13,645 bases of DNA, taken from positions 1 to 13,645 of the forward strand of contig JAPLSR010000236.1 in the NCBI GenBank assembly GCA_026398545.1, read 5' to 3'. Positions 1 through 7,248 of the stretch are shown in pieces (position 1 is the stretch's first letter; each line of letters starts with the position of its first letter). A program made the position numbers and the translations under genes. The DNA is from Candidatus Sumerlaeota bacterium. Lineage in GTDB: Bacteria > Sumerlaeota > Sumerlaeia > MWCT01. Below the pieces are notes generated by a model that did not search any database, was not told the origin of the DNA, and saw nothing but the letters and a program-made list of their open reading frames with translations.

Positions 1-2
1 AT

Positions 3-1454
3 GGCATTTTTTATTCAAGCATCTTCGTGCTATTCCTTCTCGCCGGATGCCACATGTTTGGGCATACCACTATGTTAATGGAATATAGTGGAGTTCTGGA
101 TGATTTTGAAACCGGAGATTTGAGAAACTGGACAATCATCAGTGGTAATCTGAAGAAACAACCGACCATGGCGTCGCGCCTGGGCGTTCGCTTTGGTCAG
201 CAGGGTCAATACTTTATTGGCACGACTGAAATCGGTGGCACAAGATTTAGAGATTTTGATGACAGCTTAGTGGGTGAAATTCACTCAAAGCCGTTCACCA
301 TTAAGAGAAATTTTATTTCCCTGCTGGTCGGAGGCGGCAACAACCCCGATAATGTATATGTCGCCCTTGTGCGTAAATCAGATGGCTATGTTATTAAAAA
401 GGAAACCGGCTCAGACTCGGAAGGTATGGCTATAAAATACTGGGACGTGAGTGATCATATCGGCGAGGTGTGTTTCATCAAAATCTTTGATAATGCAAGG
501 AAAGGCTGGGGACATATAAATGTCGATGACATACGGACAACTGAAACAATGCCGCTGAGTAAATACACACCGCTGGTGGTCGCGGGAGATTTTACACGGA
601 TTTACAATCCAAGCATTGGTGAGAATAAACAATGGTATATCAACGACCATTGCTTTATTGCAGGTCAGGACGGAACCTGGCATCTCTTCGGGATTACGCA
701 TGAAGAGCCTCTTCGCCCATTGGATGAAGATAACTTTGCCCATGCCACCACACAAAATCTGACTGTATTTCCGTGGCAGAAGCAGCCGTTTGCGCTCAGC
801 GTGATTGAAGACCCATGGAAGGAGATGCACCTCTGGGCGCCGCATGTGGTTTATCATCAGGGAGTGTATTATATGTTCTATTGCGCCGGCGACAAAGACC
901 CGACAAAATATAAAATTCATCTGGCGACATCTAAGGATTTATGGAAGTGGGAACGTCACCCCGAAAACCCGGTCGTTGCGGACGGGTATCATGCAAGAGA
1001 CCCCTTTGTATTGAATATTGGCGATAAGTGGGTAATGTATTATACCGCCACCAGCGAACCATCGGGTGGAAACCACGTCGTTGCCTACCGCATCAGTACC
1101 GACCTGGTTCACTGGGAAGAGCGTCATATTGCTTATACAGACCCAAGTGTGGGTAAGGGTGGCGGTCCCACGGAATCGCCTTTTGTTGTGCGTCGCAATG
1201 GTTATTATTATCTATTTACCGGTCCAAGCAGCGGGTATTCGAATACGAGTGTTTTTAAGAGTTCTGATCCTTTTCACTGGCGTATTGAAGACAAGGTTGG
1301 GAATATCGCCGCCCATGCGGCTGAGGTTGTCAGAGATAAAGATGGAAAATGGTATGTCAGCCATTGTGGCTGGGGTGAAGGTGGCGTATATCTGGCGCCG
1401 CTATACTGGAACGATGGCGCTGATGTGGATTCTTCAATAGGAATACCAAAATAA
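3..1454 (+). CDS. GH32/GH43-like five-bladed propeller glycosidase, lipoprotein (5' partial)
   Basis: Likely an outer-surface or periplasmic glycosidase acting on a furanoside. The frame is open from the window edge and reads a hydrophobic stretch ending in the lipobox LLAGC, so it is probably lipid-anchored. A GTG at 27 would leave no charged n-region, so the true start is probably upstream of the window. Numbering from that GTG, residues about 22-170 form a beta-sandwich (FETGDLRNW ... GWGHINVDDI) like the N-terminal domain seen on many GH32 levanase-like proteins. Residues about 185-470 have propeller blades and a clan-J-like triad: D207 in WYIND (nucleophile position), D325 in ARDP (transition-state stabiliser) and E383 in TESP (acid/base). 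GH32 usually has WxNDPNG and ECP, so this is a divergent member or a GH43 relative; the substrate is unknown. The GH172 gene follows 36 bases downstream on the same strand, suggesting an operon. Family-level call firm, exact family less so. Confidence 0.8.
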   Translation, partial: GIFYSSIFVLFLLAGCHMFGHTTMLMEYSGVLDDFETGDLRNWTIISGNLKKQPTMASRLGVRFGQQGQYFIGTTEIGGTRFRDFDDSLVGEIHSKPFTIKRNFISLLVGGGNNPDNVYVALVRKSDGYVIKKETGSDSEGMAIKYWDVSDHIGEVCFIKIFDNARKGWGHINVDDIRTTETMPLSKYTPLVVAGDFTRIYNPSIGENKQWYINDHCFIAGQDGTWHLFGITHEEPLRPLDEDNFAHATTQNLTVFPWQKQPFALSVIEDPWKEMHLWAPHVVYHQGVYYMFYCAGDKDPTKYKIHLATSKDLWKWERHPENPVVADGYHARDPFVLNIGDKWVMYYTATSEPSGGNHVVAYRISTDLVHWEERHIAYTDPSVGKGGGPTESPFVVRRNGYYYLFTGPSSGYSNTSVFKSSDPFHWRIEDKVGNIAAHAAEVVRDKDGKWYVSHCGWGEGGVYLAPLYWNDGADVDSSIGIPK

Positions 1455-1490
1455 ATCCTGTATCATTATACTATTGTCGAGGGCACCTAA

Positions 1491-3836
1491 ATGATAAAAA
1501 GTAAAGTATATTTCTGCTGCATATTTGTCCTTTTTGTTTTATCACTTGCTTCAGAGGTAATAAGTGAAGTTCAATTTCCCGATTCTCTTTATATCCCGCG
1601 TTCAGGCGTAAAAAACAATCGTGCCGCAGGAGTACATCTGCCTATTTCTCCGGGAGGAACATTACTCTGGGCTAATCTCGAAGGTCCCGGTATTCTACGG
1701 CATTTCTGGATGACTAATGAAAGGGTAAAAACGGAACGGGCAATATCAGATGGTAAAGTTACTATCCGTTTCTATTGGGATGGTCACCAGGAGCCGGATT
1801 TAGAGGTGCCTCTGAATGAATTCTTCGGAAAGAAATTCACTGATTCTAAAGAAATTTCCTGGCACATGGAGAGGAAAAGTAAGAATGCCTATTACACCAT
1901 GCCTTTCCAGAAATCAGTCAAAGTAGAATTAAAGAATAATTCCAATGAAGAGTTGAAGGCTATATATTGGCAGATTGATTATGAAAAAGTTTCAGAAATT
2001 CCAGCAGGTAGAAAATATTTCAATCTCAATACAAGGGTATCAAAACCCGTCTCTTTAGACTCCACCAAAAAGGCGAATAAGCATATTAAGGGGAAAGATT
2101 ATCTTAATGCAAAATCCACTTTTGTTGTTACTGAGATTGAAGGTCCTGCGGTAATAAGACGCATTCAGATAAGTTATAAAGAAAAAGAAAAAATCCTGGC
2201 AAACAGGGGTGTTATATTAAAAATTTACTGGGACAATGAAAAAAATCCGTCAGTAGAAGTCCCTCTGGGCGACTTCTTCGGTGTCGGTTTTGGTGAAAAT
2301 AATAATTTTACTTCCCAGGCTTGGGCGCAAAAAAAAGGAAACAAACAAATTTTCTTCCCGATGCCTTTTAAAAAATCGGCAAGAATTGAACTTGTGAACC
2401 TCACTGATAAAAGATTGGGGATATTCTCCTGGCAGATTGACCATGAAAATGGAGCGATTTTTCCTGAAGATATAGAATATTTTCATGCAAGTTTCAGGGT
2501 TTCAAGACCGGTGCCTTTAAACAGTGTCCACAGGGCGATGGAAACCAGAGGCAGAGGAAAATTCGTCGGTCTTGTATGGAATCATCACTGGATAAATAAA
2601 GGGCAACATGCCGAAGGAACGCAAAACTTCTGGATTGATGGAGAACATGTTAAAGCAACAGGGTCTGAGGATTATTTCGGGCAGGCATGGGGATTTACTG
2701 GAGGACAGTTTCATCCTTATATGGGTAACAGTTTTGGTCCTGAAAAAAGTTCCGGTGATGATGTCGGCGACTGGTATAAACTAACCGCCTACGGCGCGCT
2801 TTTACTTGACCCTGTTCACTTTCAGGAATCGTTGAGGTTGGATTTAACATGTTACTGCGTTGATGTTGGACATAAAACGGATGACTATAGCACCACCTGT
2901 TTCTGGTATCAATCTGAGCCGCACACGGAATTTTATCCCCTTCCGCCGGCGGAAGACCTTTATCCCGTTGATTTTCCACAGTCTTTTGCATTTGGGATGT
3001 GGCGGATTTATAACCTGGAATATCAGCATAAATATTCTGAGGCGATAAAAAAGATTGAACAACTTTCGGAAATTTATCCTCAAAATCCCAAGGTGGCTGA
3101 TTTACTTTTAAAAAAAGGGTATCTGCTTGAAGAACAATCCAAGATAGATGAGGCGTTGGCAATATACAGGGAAGTGAAAAGACGGTTTCCCGATTCTGAA
3201 TCCGCTCAAGATGCTGAAGATAAAATATGGCTTTTTGAAAAAGCCGGCAGAATGCTGTTAAAGATGGCATCACCTTCCGGTTGGGATGCTTATATAGATG
3301 GCAATGAAATTCTTCTTAATGAATCTATTTTTCAAAATATCCCGATTTGGGGGGTTGACAAAGTATATCGTTTTACATGGGCGCCATATAGAGTTCTCTG
3401 GAATGACAGGAGTTCTATAATAATGCGACTTCCAACAATACGACTTGAACCCGGTTCAGGTGAACATACGCTTGCAGTAAAAGCCATGACAAAAAATGAT
3501 GCCCCCATTGTGTCTCCCAAGCTGGGATATTTATTTGCCGCCATTGATATTGTTGGACCGGATATTGTCACAGATAACAGTTGGAAACTCTCTCATGTGG
3601 AAATTGAGGGATGGAAAACCGGAGTATTTAATGATAATGATTGGCGGCAAGCCACAGTTTACAAATTGGATGAATATCCGGATAGCACCTGGACATGGTT
3701 ATGGCCAAGAACATTTAGAAATTTCCCTGCTCAGGTAGAACGTATCTGGGATGAAAATTTAAAAATGAACGCGAATAAAGAATTTAAACAAACGCTTTTT
3801 TTCCGTAAAAAAATCAGTATTCCTGTTTCCTTTTGA
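1491..3836 (+). CDS. Exported GH172 (DUF2961) protein with duplicated jelly roll, TPRs and C-terminal sandwich
   Basis: Probable glycoside hydrolase of family GH172, whose characterised members act on alpha-D-fructofuranosides (difructose anhydride) or D-arabinofuranosides. The start ATG has GAGGG upstream and is followed by a signal peptide (about residues 1-25). Residues about 40-190 and 205-350 are two copies of the same block: each has EGPxxxR, then IYW/FYWD...VEVPLxxFFG, MPFxKS, then WQIDxE and RVSxPV.L.S. Ordinary DUF2961 proteins have one such block. The second jelly roll follows with EGTQNFWIDGE (E375) and GSEDYF (E393), the likely positions of the family's two acidic catalytic residues. 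Residues about 507-580 are two TPR-like helical hairpins (YSEAIKKI..., DEALAIYREVKRRFPDS). Residues about 600-781 resemble the galactose-binding-like sandwich found on rhamnosidase-type enzymes (DNSWKLS, FNDNDWRQA, LFFRKKI). AT-richer than the genes at the right end. Family certain, substrate inferred. Confidence 0.85.
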   Translation: MIKSKVYFCCIFVLFVLSLASEVISEVQFPDSLYIPRSGVKNNRAAGVHLPISPGGTLLWANLEGPGILRHFWMTNERVKTERAISDGKVTIRFYWDGHQEPDLEVPLNEFFGKKFTDSKEISWHMERKSKNAYYTMPFQKSVKVELKNNSNEELKAIYWQIDYEKVSEIPAGRKYFNLNTRVSKPVSLDSTKKANKHIKGKDYLNAKSTFVVTEIEGPAVIRRIQISYKEKEKILANRGVILKIYWDNEKNPSVEVPLGDFFGVGFGENNNFTSQAWAQKKGNKQIFFPMPFKKSARIELVNLTDKRLGIFSWQIDHENGAIFPEDIEYFHASFRVSRPVPLNSVHRAMETRGRGKFVGLVWNHHWINKGQHAEGTQNFWIDGEHVKATGSEDYFGQAWGFTGGQFHPYMGNSFGPEKSSGDDVGDWYKLTAYGALLLDPVHFQESLRLDLTCYCVDVGHKTDDYSTTCFWYQSEPHTEFYPLPPAEDLYPVDFPQSFAFGMWRIYNLEYQHKYSEAIKKIEQLSEIYPQNPKVADLLLKKGYLLEEQSKIDEALAIYREVKRRFPDSESAQDAEDKIWLFEKAGRMLLKMASPSGWDAYIDGNEILLNESIFQNIPIWGVDKVYRFTWAPYRVLWNDRSSIIMRLPTIRLEPGSGEHTLAVKAMTKNDAPIVSPKLGYLFAAIDIVGPDIVTDNSWKLSHVEIEGWKTGVFNDNDWRQATVYKLDEYPDSTWTWLWPRTFRNFPAQVERIWDENLKMNANKEFKQTLFFRKKISIPVSF

Positions 3837-3857
3837 AGAAAACGCTGATTTTTACGG
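3803..3857. other. Inverted repeat across the end of the GH172 gene
   Basis: The arms are CCGTAAAAAAATCAG (3803-3817, inside the coding end) and CTGATTTTTACGG (3845-3857, past the stop). They pair apart from a two-A bulge, around a 27-base loop containing the stop codon. There is no following T-run, so this is not a canonical terminator. It may protect the 3' end of the mRNA or be chance in AT-rich DNA. The remaining bases up to 4046 show no gene. Confidence 0.3.
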
Positions 3858-4046
3858 CGGCTTTGCGCTGTAAAAACTCTTATTTCGTGAAACTTTGTCA
3901 GGAACCCGGAATCGTCTTAACGCAGGCATTTGTTGTGGTAATCGGTGTGATAATGATTGATTCCCCGGGGCAAATTCCCTATATATAAATTCTTGCATTC
4001 ACAAGGCGAGGTGTTATATCAAAGGTTAATAGTAAAGGGGAAATTT

Positions 4047-4574
4047 ATGACAGAACAGGAATTCATGAATAGCATCGCAAACGGGAAAGTGGATGTGCTA
4101 CGGCAATTCCTTGATATGCTCAGGGAATTGTCCATTGACTATTGTATTATCGGCGGGCTTGCGGTAAATGCGTATGTGGAACCGGTGGTCAGTCTCGACC
4201 TGGACGTTGTGATTGCATTAAGCGACTTGGAAAGATTAAAGAAGGCTGCCGCAACCCTCTTCCAGATAGAAACCTTTCCGCACAGTATCAATCTGAAAAG
4301 TCGATATTCTGATTTTCGCATTCAATTACAAACTGATAAGTTCTATCAGGATAAGAGCCTGATTCGGAATGCCTCACTCAGGAAGGTTATGGGATATGAG
4401 ATGAAGATCGCCGCTCTGGAGGATGTCTTGCGTGGCAAAATCCAGGCATATTCGGATGAGGAGAGACGCCGCAGCAAGCGCCAGAAAGACCTGGCGGATA
4501 TCTTCCGCCTCGTGGAAGCCTATCCACACCTTAAGGACATGCTGCCAGAATCCGTAAAGAATTTGATTCAATAA
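4047..4574 (+). CDS. AbiEii/MNT-like nucleotidyltransferase, orphan
   Basis: A 175-residue protein of the nucleotidyltransferase superfamily, of the small kind used as toxin components or in minimal nucleotidyltransferase pairs. The start at 4047 is chosen because AAAGGGG lies 6 bases upstream; the longer frame from 3957 has no ribosome binding site and a non-family N-terminus. The core motif is visible: IIGGLAVNAY (GG at 36-37) followed by DLDVVI (D51, D53), the metal-binding acid pair. The C-terminal helices (KIAALEDVLRGK ... KRQKDLADIFRL) match the usual helical tail with the KxxD-type motif. No HEPN partner and no AbiEi-type wHTH antitoxin lies next to it: upstream is the end of the glycosidase operon and downstream a convergent methyltransferase. 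It could be a solitary toxin-like enzyme, a domesticated one, or a remnant of a pair. Fold confident, role unknown. Confidence 0.75.
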   Translation: MTEQEFMNSIANGKVDVLRQFLDMLRELSIDYCIIGGLAVNAYVEPVVSLDLDVVIALSDLERLKKAAATLFQIETFPHSINLKSRYSDFRIQLQTDKFYQDKSLIRNASLRKVMGYEMKIAALEDVLRGKIQAYSDEERRRSKRQKDLADIFRLVEAYPHLKDMLPESVKNLIQ

Positions 4575-4591
4575 ATTATAGCCAGATATAT

Positions 4592-4651
4592 GACAGGATT
4601 AACAAGATTCACATGATTTCCGCCTGAGGCGGATAAATCATGTCTAAAAAA
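4592..4651. repeat. Dispersed hairpin repeat, copy A
   Basis: The left part (4592-4619) matches the left part of copy B (5719-5746) at 25 of 28 positions, and the right part AAATCATGTCTA (4635-4646) recurs in copy B. Between them sits the palindrome TCCGCCTGAGGCGGA (4619-4633). ACATGATTT (4611-4619) pairs with AAATCATGT (4635-4643), giving a stem of about 15 pairs with a two-base bulge, followed by CTAAAAAATTTT. Lying between two convergent genes, it could also serve as a bidirectional terminator. Confidence 0.7.
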
Positions 4652-4668
4652 TTTTCTTTATACACCCC

Positions 4669-5691
4669 TCACCGCGCTCCGTCGCTGAAGCTATGGAGCG
4701 TAAGCGACTTATAGAGATAAAAACATGCGGAATCGCCCTCGTGGTTTGCGTTCAGTTCGTCCGCCTTTTTCCTGTATTCCTTCATTTCTTTGCTTTTAAG
4801 GGCTGGTCCTCCCTTTAATAAAACTTGAGATTGCGGGTTCATGAGGGAAATCCCGTTTTTATAATGCTCACTGCCCCAGAATTGAAATTCTGTGGAATCA
4901 TACACTATATCTTCAATCTCAAACCCGGTCGTCTCTGCAAGAAGTTCCATGCTTCTTTTAGTGTGGAGAAAAAGATGACGTGGGGCATCCATCTGAACCC
5001 AGTGGATTCCATAATGCCGCCGGGCATAGCTGTCAGCCAGTGGCAGGCGGATTAATAATCGTCGGTCATTTCTCAACAGGCGATACAGATGGCGCATTGT
5101 ATCCACAGGGTCTGACATGTGCTCGAAGGAGTGATGAAGCATGATGAGGTCAAAAGAGCCGTTCATTTCACCCAATTGTCTTTTCAGAATTCGCACGCCG
5201 TTTGAATAAACGATGTCTTTTTCTATGAGTGGGTCTATTCCCGTGAGCGACTTGAAACCATCTCCGCGAAGATGGCACAGCAGTGCCCCGTTGCCGCATC
5301 CCACATCAAGTATATCAAAATCAAAACGGGCGTGGCATTTTGCAAGCCACGGATAAGATATGGGCGCTCCAAAGAGCCGGATGATAAATTTCCCCAGCAA
5401 TCCTCTCCCCTCGAGATAGGATACAGCGCGCTTATGCTTGAAAAAGGATTTCAGGGGATTATTTTTATAATCAACAGTCATTTTATAAGAGTAATAATGT
5501 TCCGGGTAATATCGTGAATAATCGGGAGGTATTGTGAGGAGTTGGAGACAGCCGCAGTTGACACATTCAAGATATTCAAATTCATCTCTCAAGCCGAGCA
5601 TCATTTCGCGGGCTATGATTATATTATTTCCTTTATCATTGTGGCAAATCTGGCAGGTGCGTTGAAACATTGTATTATCCGCAGCGTTCAC
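4669..5691 (-). CDS. Zinc-finger class I SAM-dependent methyltransferase
   Basis: A 340-residue cytoplasmic methyltransferase, probably modifying a sugar, lipid or surface-polymer intermediate. The N-terminal metal-binding knuckles are CQIC (C13, C16) and CVNC (C43, C46). The Rossmann methyltransferase core starts at ILDVGCGNG (about 127-135, SAM-binding motif I), with TGIDP (150-154, acidic ribose-binding position) and HHSFEHM (186-192). The DAPRHLF motif (235-241) is common in methyltransferases of polysaccharide and lipopolysaccharide loci. The large C-terminal domain of NDP-hexose C-methyltransferases is absent. The start is the GTG at 5691, with AGGAA about 6 bases upstream; the ATG at 5670 has no such site and sits close to the first cysteines. 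The gene stands alone, flanked by two copies of one hairpin repeat, with no glycosyltransferase nearby. Fold certain, substrate unknown. Confidence 0.85.
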   Translation of the reverse strand: MNAADNTMFQRTCQICHNDKGNNIIIAREMMLGLRDEFEYLECVNCGCLQLLTIPPDYSRYYPEHYYSYKMTVDYKNNPLKSFFKHKRAVSYLEGRGLLGKFIIRLFGAPISYPWLAKCHARFDFDILDVGCGNGALLCHLRGDGFKSLTGIDPLIEKDIVYSNGVRILKRQLGEMNGSFDLIMLHHSFEHMSDPVDTMRHLYRLLRNDRRLLIRLPLADSYARRHYGIHWVQMDAPRHLFLHTKRSMELLAETTGFEIEDIVYDSTEFQFWGSEHYKNGISLMNPQSQVLLKGGPALKSKEMKEYRKKADELNANHEGDSACFYLYKSLTLHSFSDGAR

Positions 5692-5718
5692 AGGAAATTC
5701 CTATTTTTTTAAAATTTT

Positions 5719-5785
5719 GACATGATTAACATGATTAACATGATTTAAAATTCTGTAAATCCTGTAAATCATGTCTATAAAAAAT
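5719..5785. repeat. Dispersed hairpin repeat, copy B
   Basis: The left half is a tandem run of a 9-10-base unit (ACATGATTA, three times). The right half (5748-5775) is its imperfect reverse complement, so 5719-5775 folds into one long hairpin, followed by TATAAAAAA. It shares its left 28 bases (25 identical) and its right end AAATCATGTCTA with copy A. It lies just upstream of the methyltransferase start, in the same orientation as copy A. Confidence 0.7.
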
Positions 5786-6054
5786 CAGTGATTTTTTTTG
5801 ACATAAAATAATACTTTACAAAGTATTCTCAGGTATGTGCAATATATAAAAAATTTGGGAGGACATTGGCAGAAAGGAGTCTCAAATTCTGCATGTAAAG
5901 AATAACAAGGTATATCATCGCGATTGACATACAAAACGTCAAAGATAAACATACTGTCAGGCAGAGATTTCAAGGCTCTGACAATCAAATTTCTCTAATT
6001 TTATGGAGATTAACCCCAAATTTTGATTTAGGGTAGAGTTAAATCCCAGATCTG
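5786..6054. other. AT-rich intergenic region without a recognisable gene
   Basis: Between the methyltransferase start and the protease stop there are 363 bases. Copy B occupies the right-hand flank of the methyltransferase start, and the rest is described here. A short minus-strand frame (5785-5988, TTG start directly after a stop) has odd composition and no convincing ribosome binding site. A plus-strand frame from 5812 to about 6035 is broken by one TAA and is also unrecognised. A perfect palindrome lies at 5810-5827. The region could hold a decayed gene, but nothing here proves it. Confidence 0.5.
5798..5827 (+). promoter_or_regulatory. TTGACA box next to a perfect 18-base palindrome
   Basis: TTGACA (5798-5803) is followed after 6 bases by AATACTTT-AC-AAAGTATT (5810-5827), a perfect 8-base inverted repeat with a 2-base spacer. 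The arrangement resembles an operator over a promoter, but no good -10 box and no intact + strand gene follow. AT-rich DNA makes chance palindromes more likely. Confidence 0.25.
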
Positions 6055-6930
6055 CTATGGTTGTTCGGGCAGTTTCTCAATAGTTTCTTTTATTAGACTG
6101 GCGTGAACGACTAATGCCAATTTTAAGGGAACTCCTTTATGAAAATATTGTCCAAGAACCATACCTACTATAGTATTCACTTGTATAACCACCGGAGAAA
6201 TCTTTTCCGTTTCTTGAGGTGGTATAGGATGTAATCTATCGGACATATACACCGGACTCCCACTATTACCCTCGGAAACTTCAAAGTCATATAGAAATAC
6301 TTTGGTCGTTTTTGTTGGCAATAATGTATGAGATGCAATTTTACCGCTTCGCAAGATTGGTAAATCCCCTGAGCCCCAACTCATACCAGAAGGATATCCA
6401 ACACACATAAGCTCGTCTCCGGGATGAATGCCAATTATACCCAGATCATTGTCATCAGCTAAAAAATCCATAGGAAGAAGGGTAATCTCTACTACCGACG
6501 GAACGATAATATACATTGCAGCAACATCAACATCCTTATCATCATGTCTTGTCCATAAAGGTTTTCCGTTTTGTCTAATTTTTATCTGGTAAGGAACTTT
6601 CTCATATGACCAATCTTTTTTATTAACCTTCCTGAGAATAAGTGTTGCCTGGTCACCTTTCATGTTTTCAAGCACATGGGCTGCAGTGATTAACACAAAA
6701 TAATTCTGTCCAACAATTGTTTTACTTTGACGTCCAATGATAAACGCAGTTCCTGTAACAGTTTCTGTTGTAGATTTATCACCTACAAGTCTAAATGTTG
6801 ACTGCATAAGATAAGAATTCAATTCTATTTTTCTTCCCTCTTGTGCAGAACAATAAAAACAAAATAACATTAAGATGCTTAAAACAAGCATCCTCCGAGT
6901 TTGAGAGGTCAACCTCGCTGATGAGCCCAT
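6055..6930 (-). CDS. Secreted trypsin-like (S1 family) serine protease
   Basis: A 291-residue exported protease with a chymotrypsin fold. The N-terminus has basic residues (R6, R12, R13) then a hydrophobic segment (about 14-28) ending CSA-Q, a likely signal peptide cleaved by signal peptidase I; the protein should act in the periplasm or outside. All three catalytic residues are visible: H85 in ITAAHVLE, D135 in KDVDVAAMY and S223 in EGNSGSPVY. The oxyanion-hole glycine (G221) is present. Residues after 230 hold a proline-rich insert before the last strand (IVGMVLGQY). There is no PDZ domain, so it is not a full HtrA/DegP protein. No inhibitor or substrate gene lies beside it, and it appears to be its own transcription unit, separated from hcp by a terminator and 260 bases. 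Family call firm; target unknown. Confidence 0.88.
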   Translation of the reverse strand: MGSSARLTSQTRRMLVLSILMLFCFYCSAQEGRKIELNSYLMQSTFRLVGDKSTTETVTGTAFIIGRQSKTIVGQNYFVLITAAHVLENMKGDQATLILRKVNKKDWSYEKVPYQIKIRQNGKPLWTRHDDKDVDVAAMYIIVPSVVEITLLPMDFLADDNDLGIIGIHPGDELMCVGYPSGMSWGSGDLPILRSGKIASHTLLPTKTTKVFLYDFEVSEGNSGSPVYMSDRLHPIPPQETEKISPVVIQVNTIVGMVLGQYFHKGVPLKLALVVHASLIKETIEKLPEQP

Positions 6931-6938
6931 TTATTTTT

Positions 6939-6946
6939 CACCTCCT
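6939..6946 (-). promoter_or_regulatory. Strong ribosome binding site of the protease gene
   Basis: On the minus strand this reads AGGAGGTG, a near-perfect match to the 16S rRNA 3' end, 8 bases before the ATG at 6930. It fixes the start at 6930 rather than at the inner ATG (residue 14), which keeps the basic n-region of the signal peptide. Confidence 0.85.
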
Positions 6947-7009
6947 GTCTTTAAATTATCTACTATGAGCTTGAATACATTATGTCTTTAAATACGCATT
7001 ATATAATGG

Positions 7010-7073
7010 CTGATATCACTATTATTATGCAATATTAATAATGTTAATATCAGTCTGATTTTACATGTGTCAA
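7010..7073 (-). promoter_or_regulatory. Candidate promoter with a long dyad upstream of the protease
   Basis: On the minus strand TTGACA lies at 7073-7068, with ATATTA/TATTAA about 17-18 bases on (7050-7044) as a possible -10. The -10 falls in the right arm of a long imperfect dyad: arms 7010-7027 and 7036-7053 match at 15 of 18 positions around an 8-base loop. The dyad could be an operator or a structured 5' leader. The rest of the 6931-7179 gap is AT-rich and shows no gene. Confidence 0.35.
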
Positions 7074-7179
7074 CAAAAAAATTCAATATCGCAGCTCCGT
7101 TATTATCGCATCTGCAATACATGAAATTTAAGAGGGCAATCTGCTAAAATATCGTATATTTAAACTGAACAGTTTGGAC

Positions 7180-7220
7180 AAAAAAAGAGAGACCCGTGGG
7201 GATGTTGAAGTCTCCACGGG
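7180..7220 (-). terminator. Intrinsic terminator of the rrf2-hcp unit
   Basis: The arms CCCGTGGGGA (7193-7202) and TCTCCACGGG (7211-7220) pair over 10 bases with one G-T pair and an 8-base loop. Read on the minus strand, the stem is followed by TCTCTC and a run of seven T (7186-7180). It begins 28 bases after the hcp stop codon, so it should end the rrf2-hcp transcript. Confidence 0.85.
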
Positions 7221-7248
7221 CTGGTTGGTTTTTCATTACTTTATGTCA

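Noticed and set aside
3957..4046. Upstream extension of the nucleotidyltransferase to a start at 3957
   Set aside because: No ribosome site at 3957, non-family N-terminal residues, and a clear AAAGGGG 6 bases before the ATG at 4047.
4592..5785. The two hairpin repeats as a CRISPR array
   Set aside because: Only two copies more than 1 kb apart with a gene between, internal tandem units of 9-10 bases, no spacers and no cas genes.
5785..5988. 67-codon minus-strand frame upstream of the methyltransferase
   Set aside because: TTG start immediately after a stop, weak ribosome site, composition unlike its neighbours and no recognisable domain; kept only as part of the intergenic description.
5812..6035. 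Plus-strand frame with a protein-like look as a possible pseudogene
   Set aside because: Contains an in-frame TAA, lacks a supported start and matches no family I know; a translated search would be needed.
7162..7175. AAACTG-AA-CAGTTT palindrome near the hcp terminator
   Set aside because: Short, AT-rich and not placed next to any start; likely chance.
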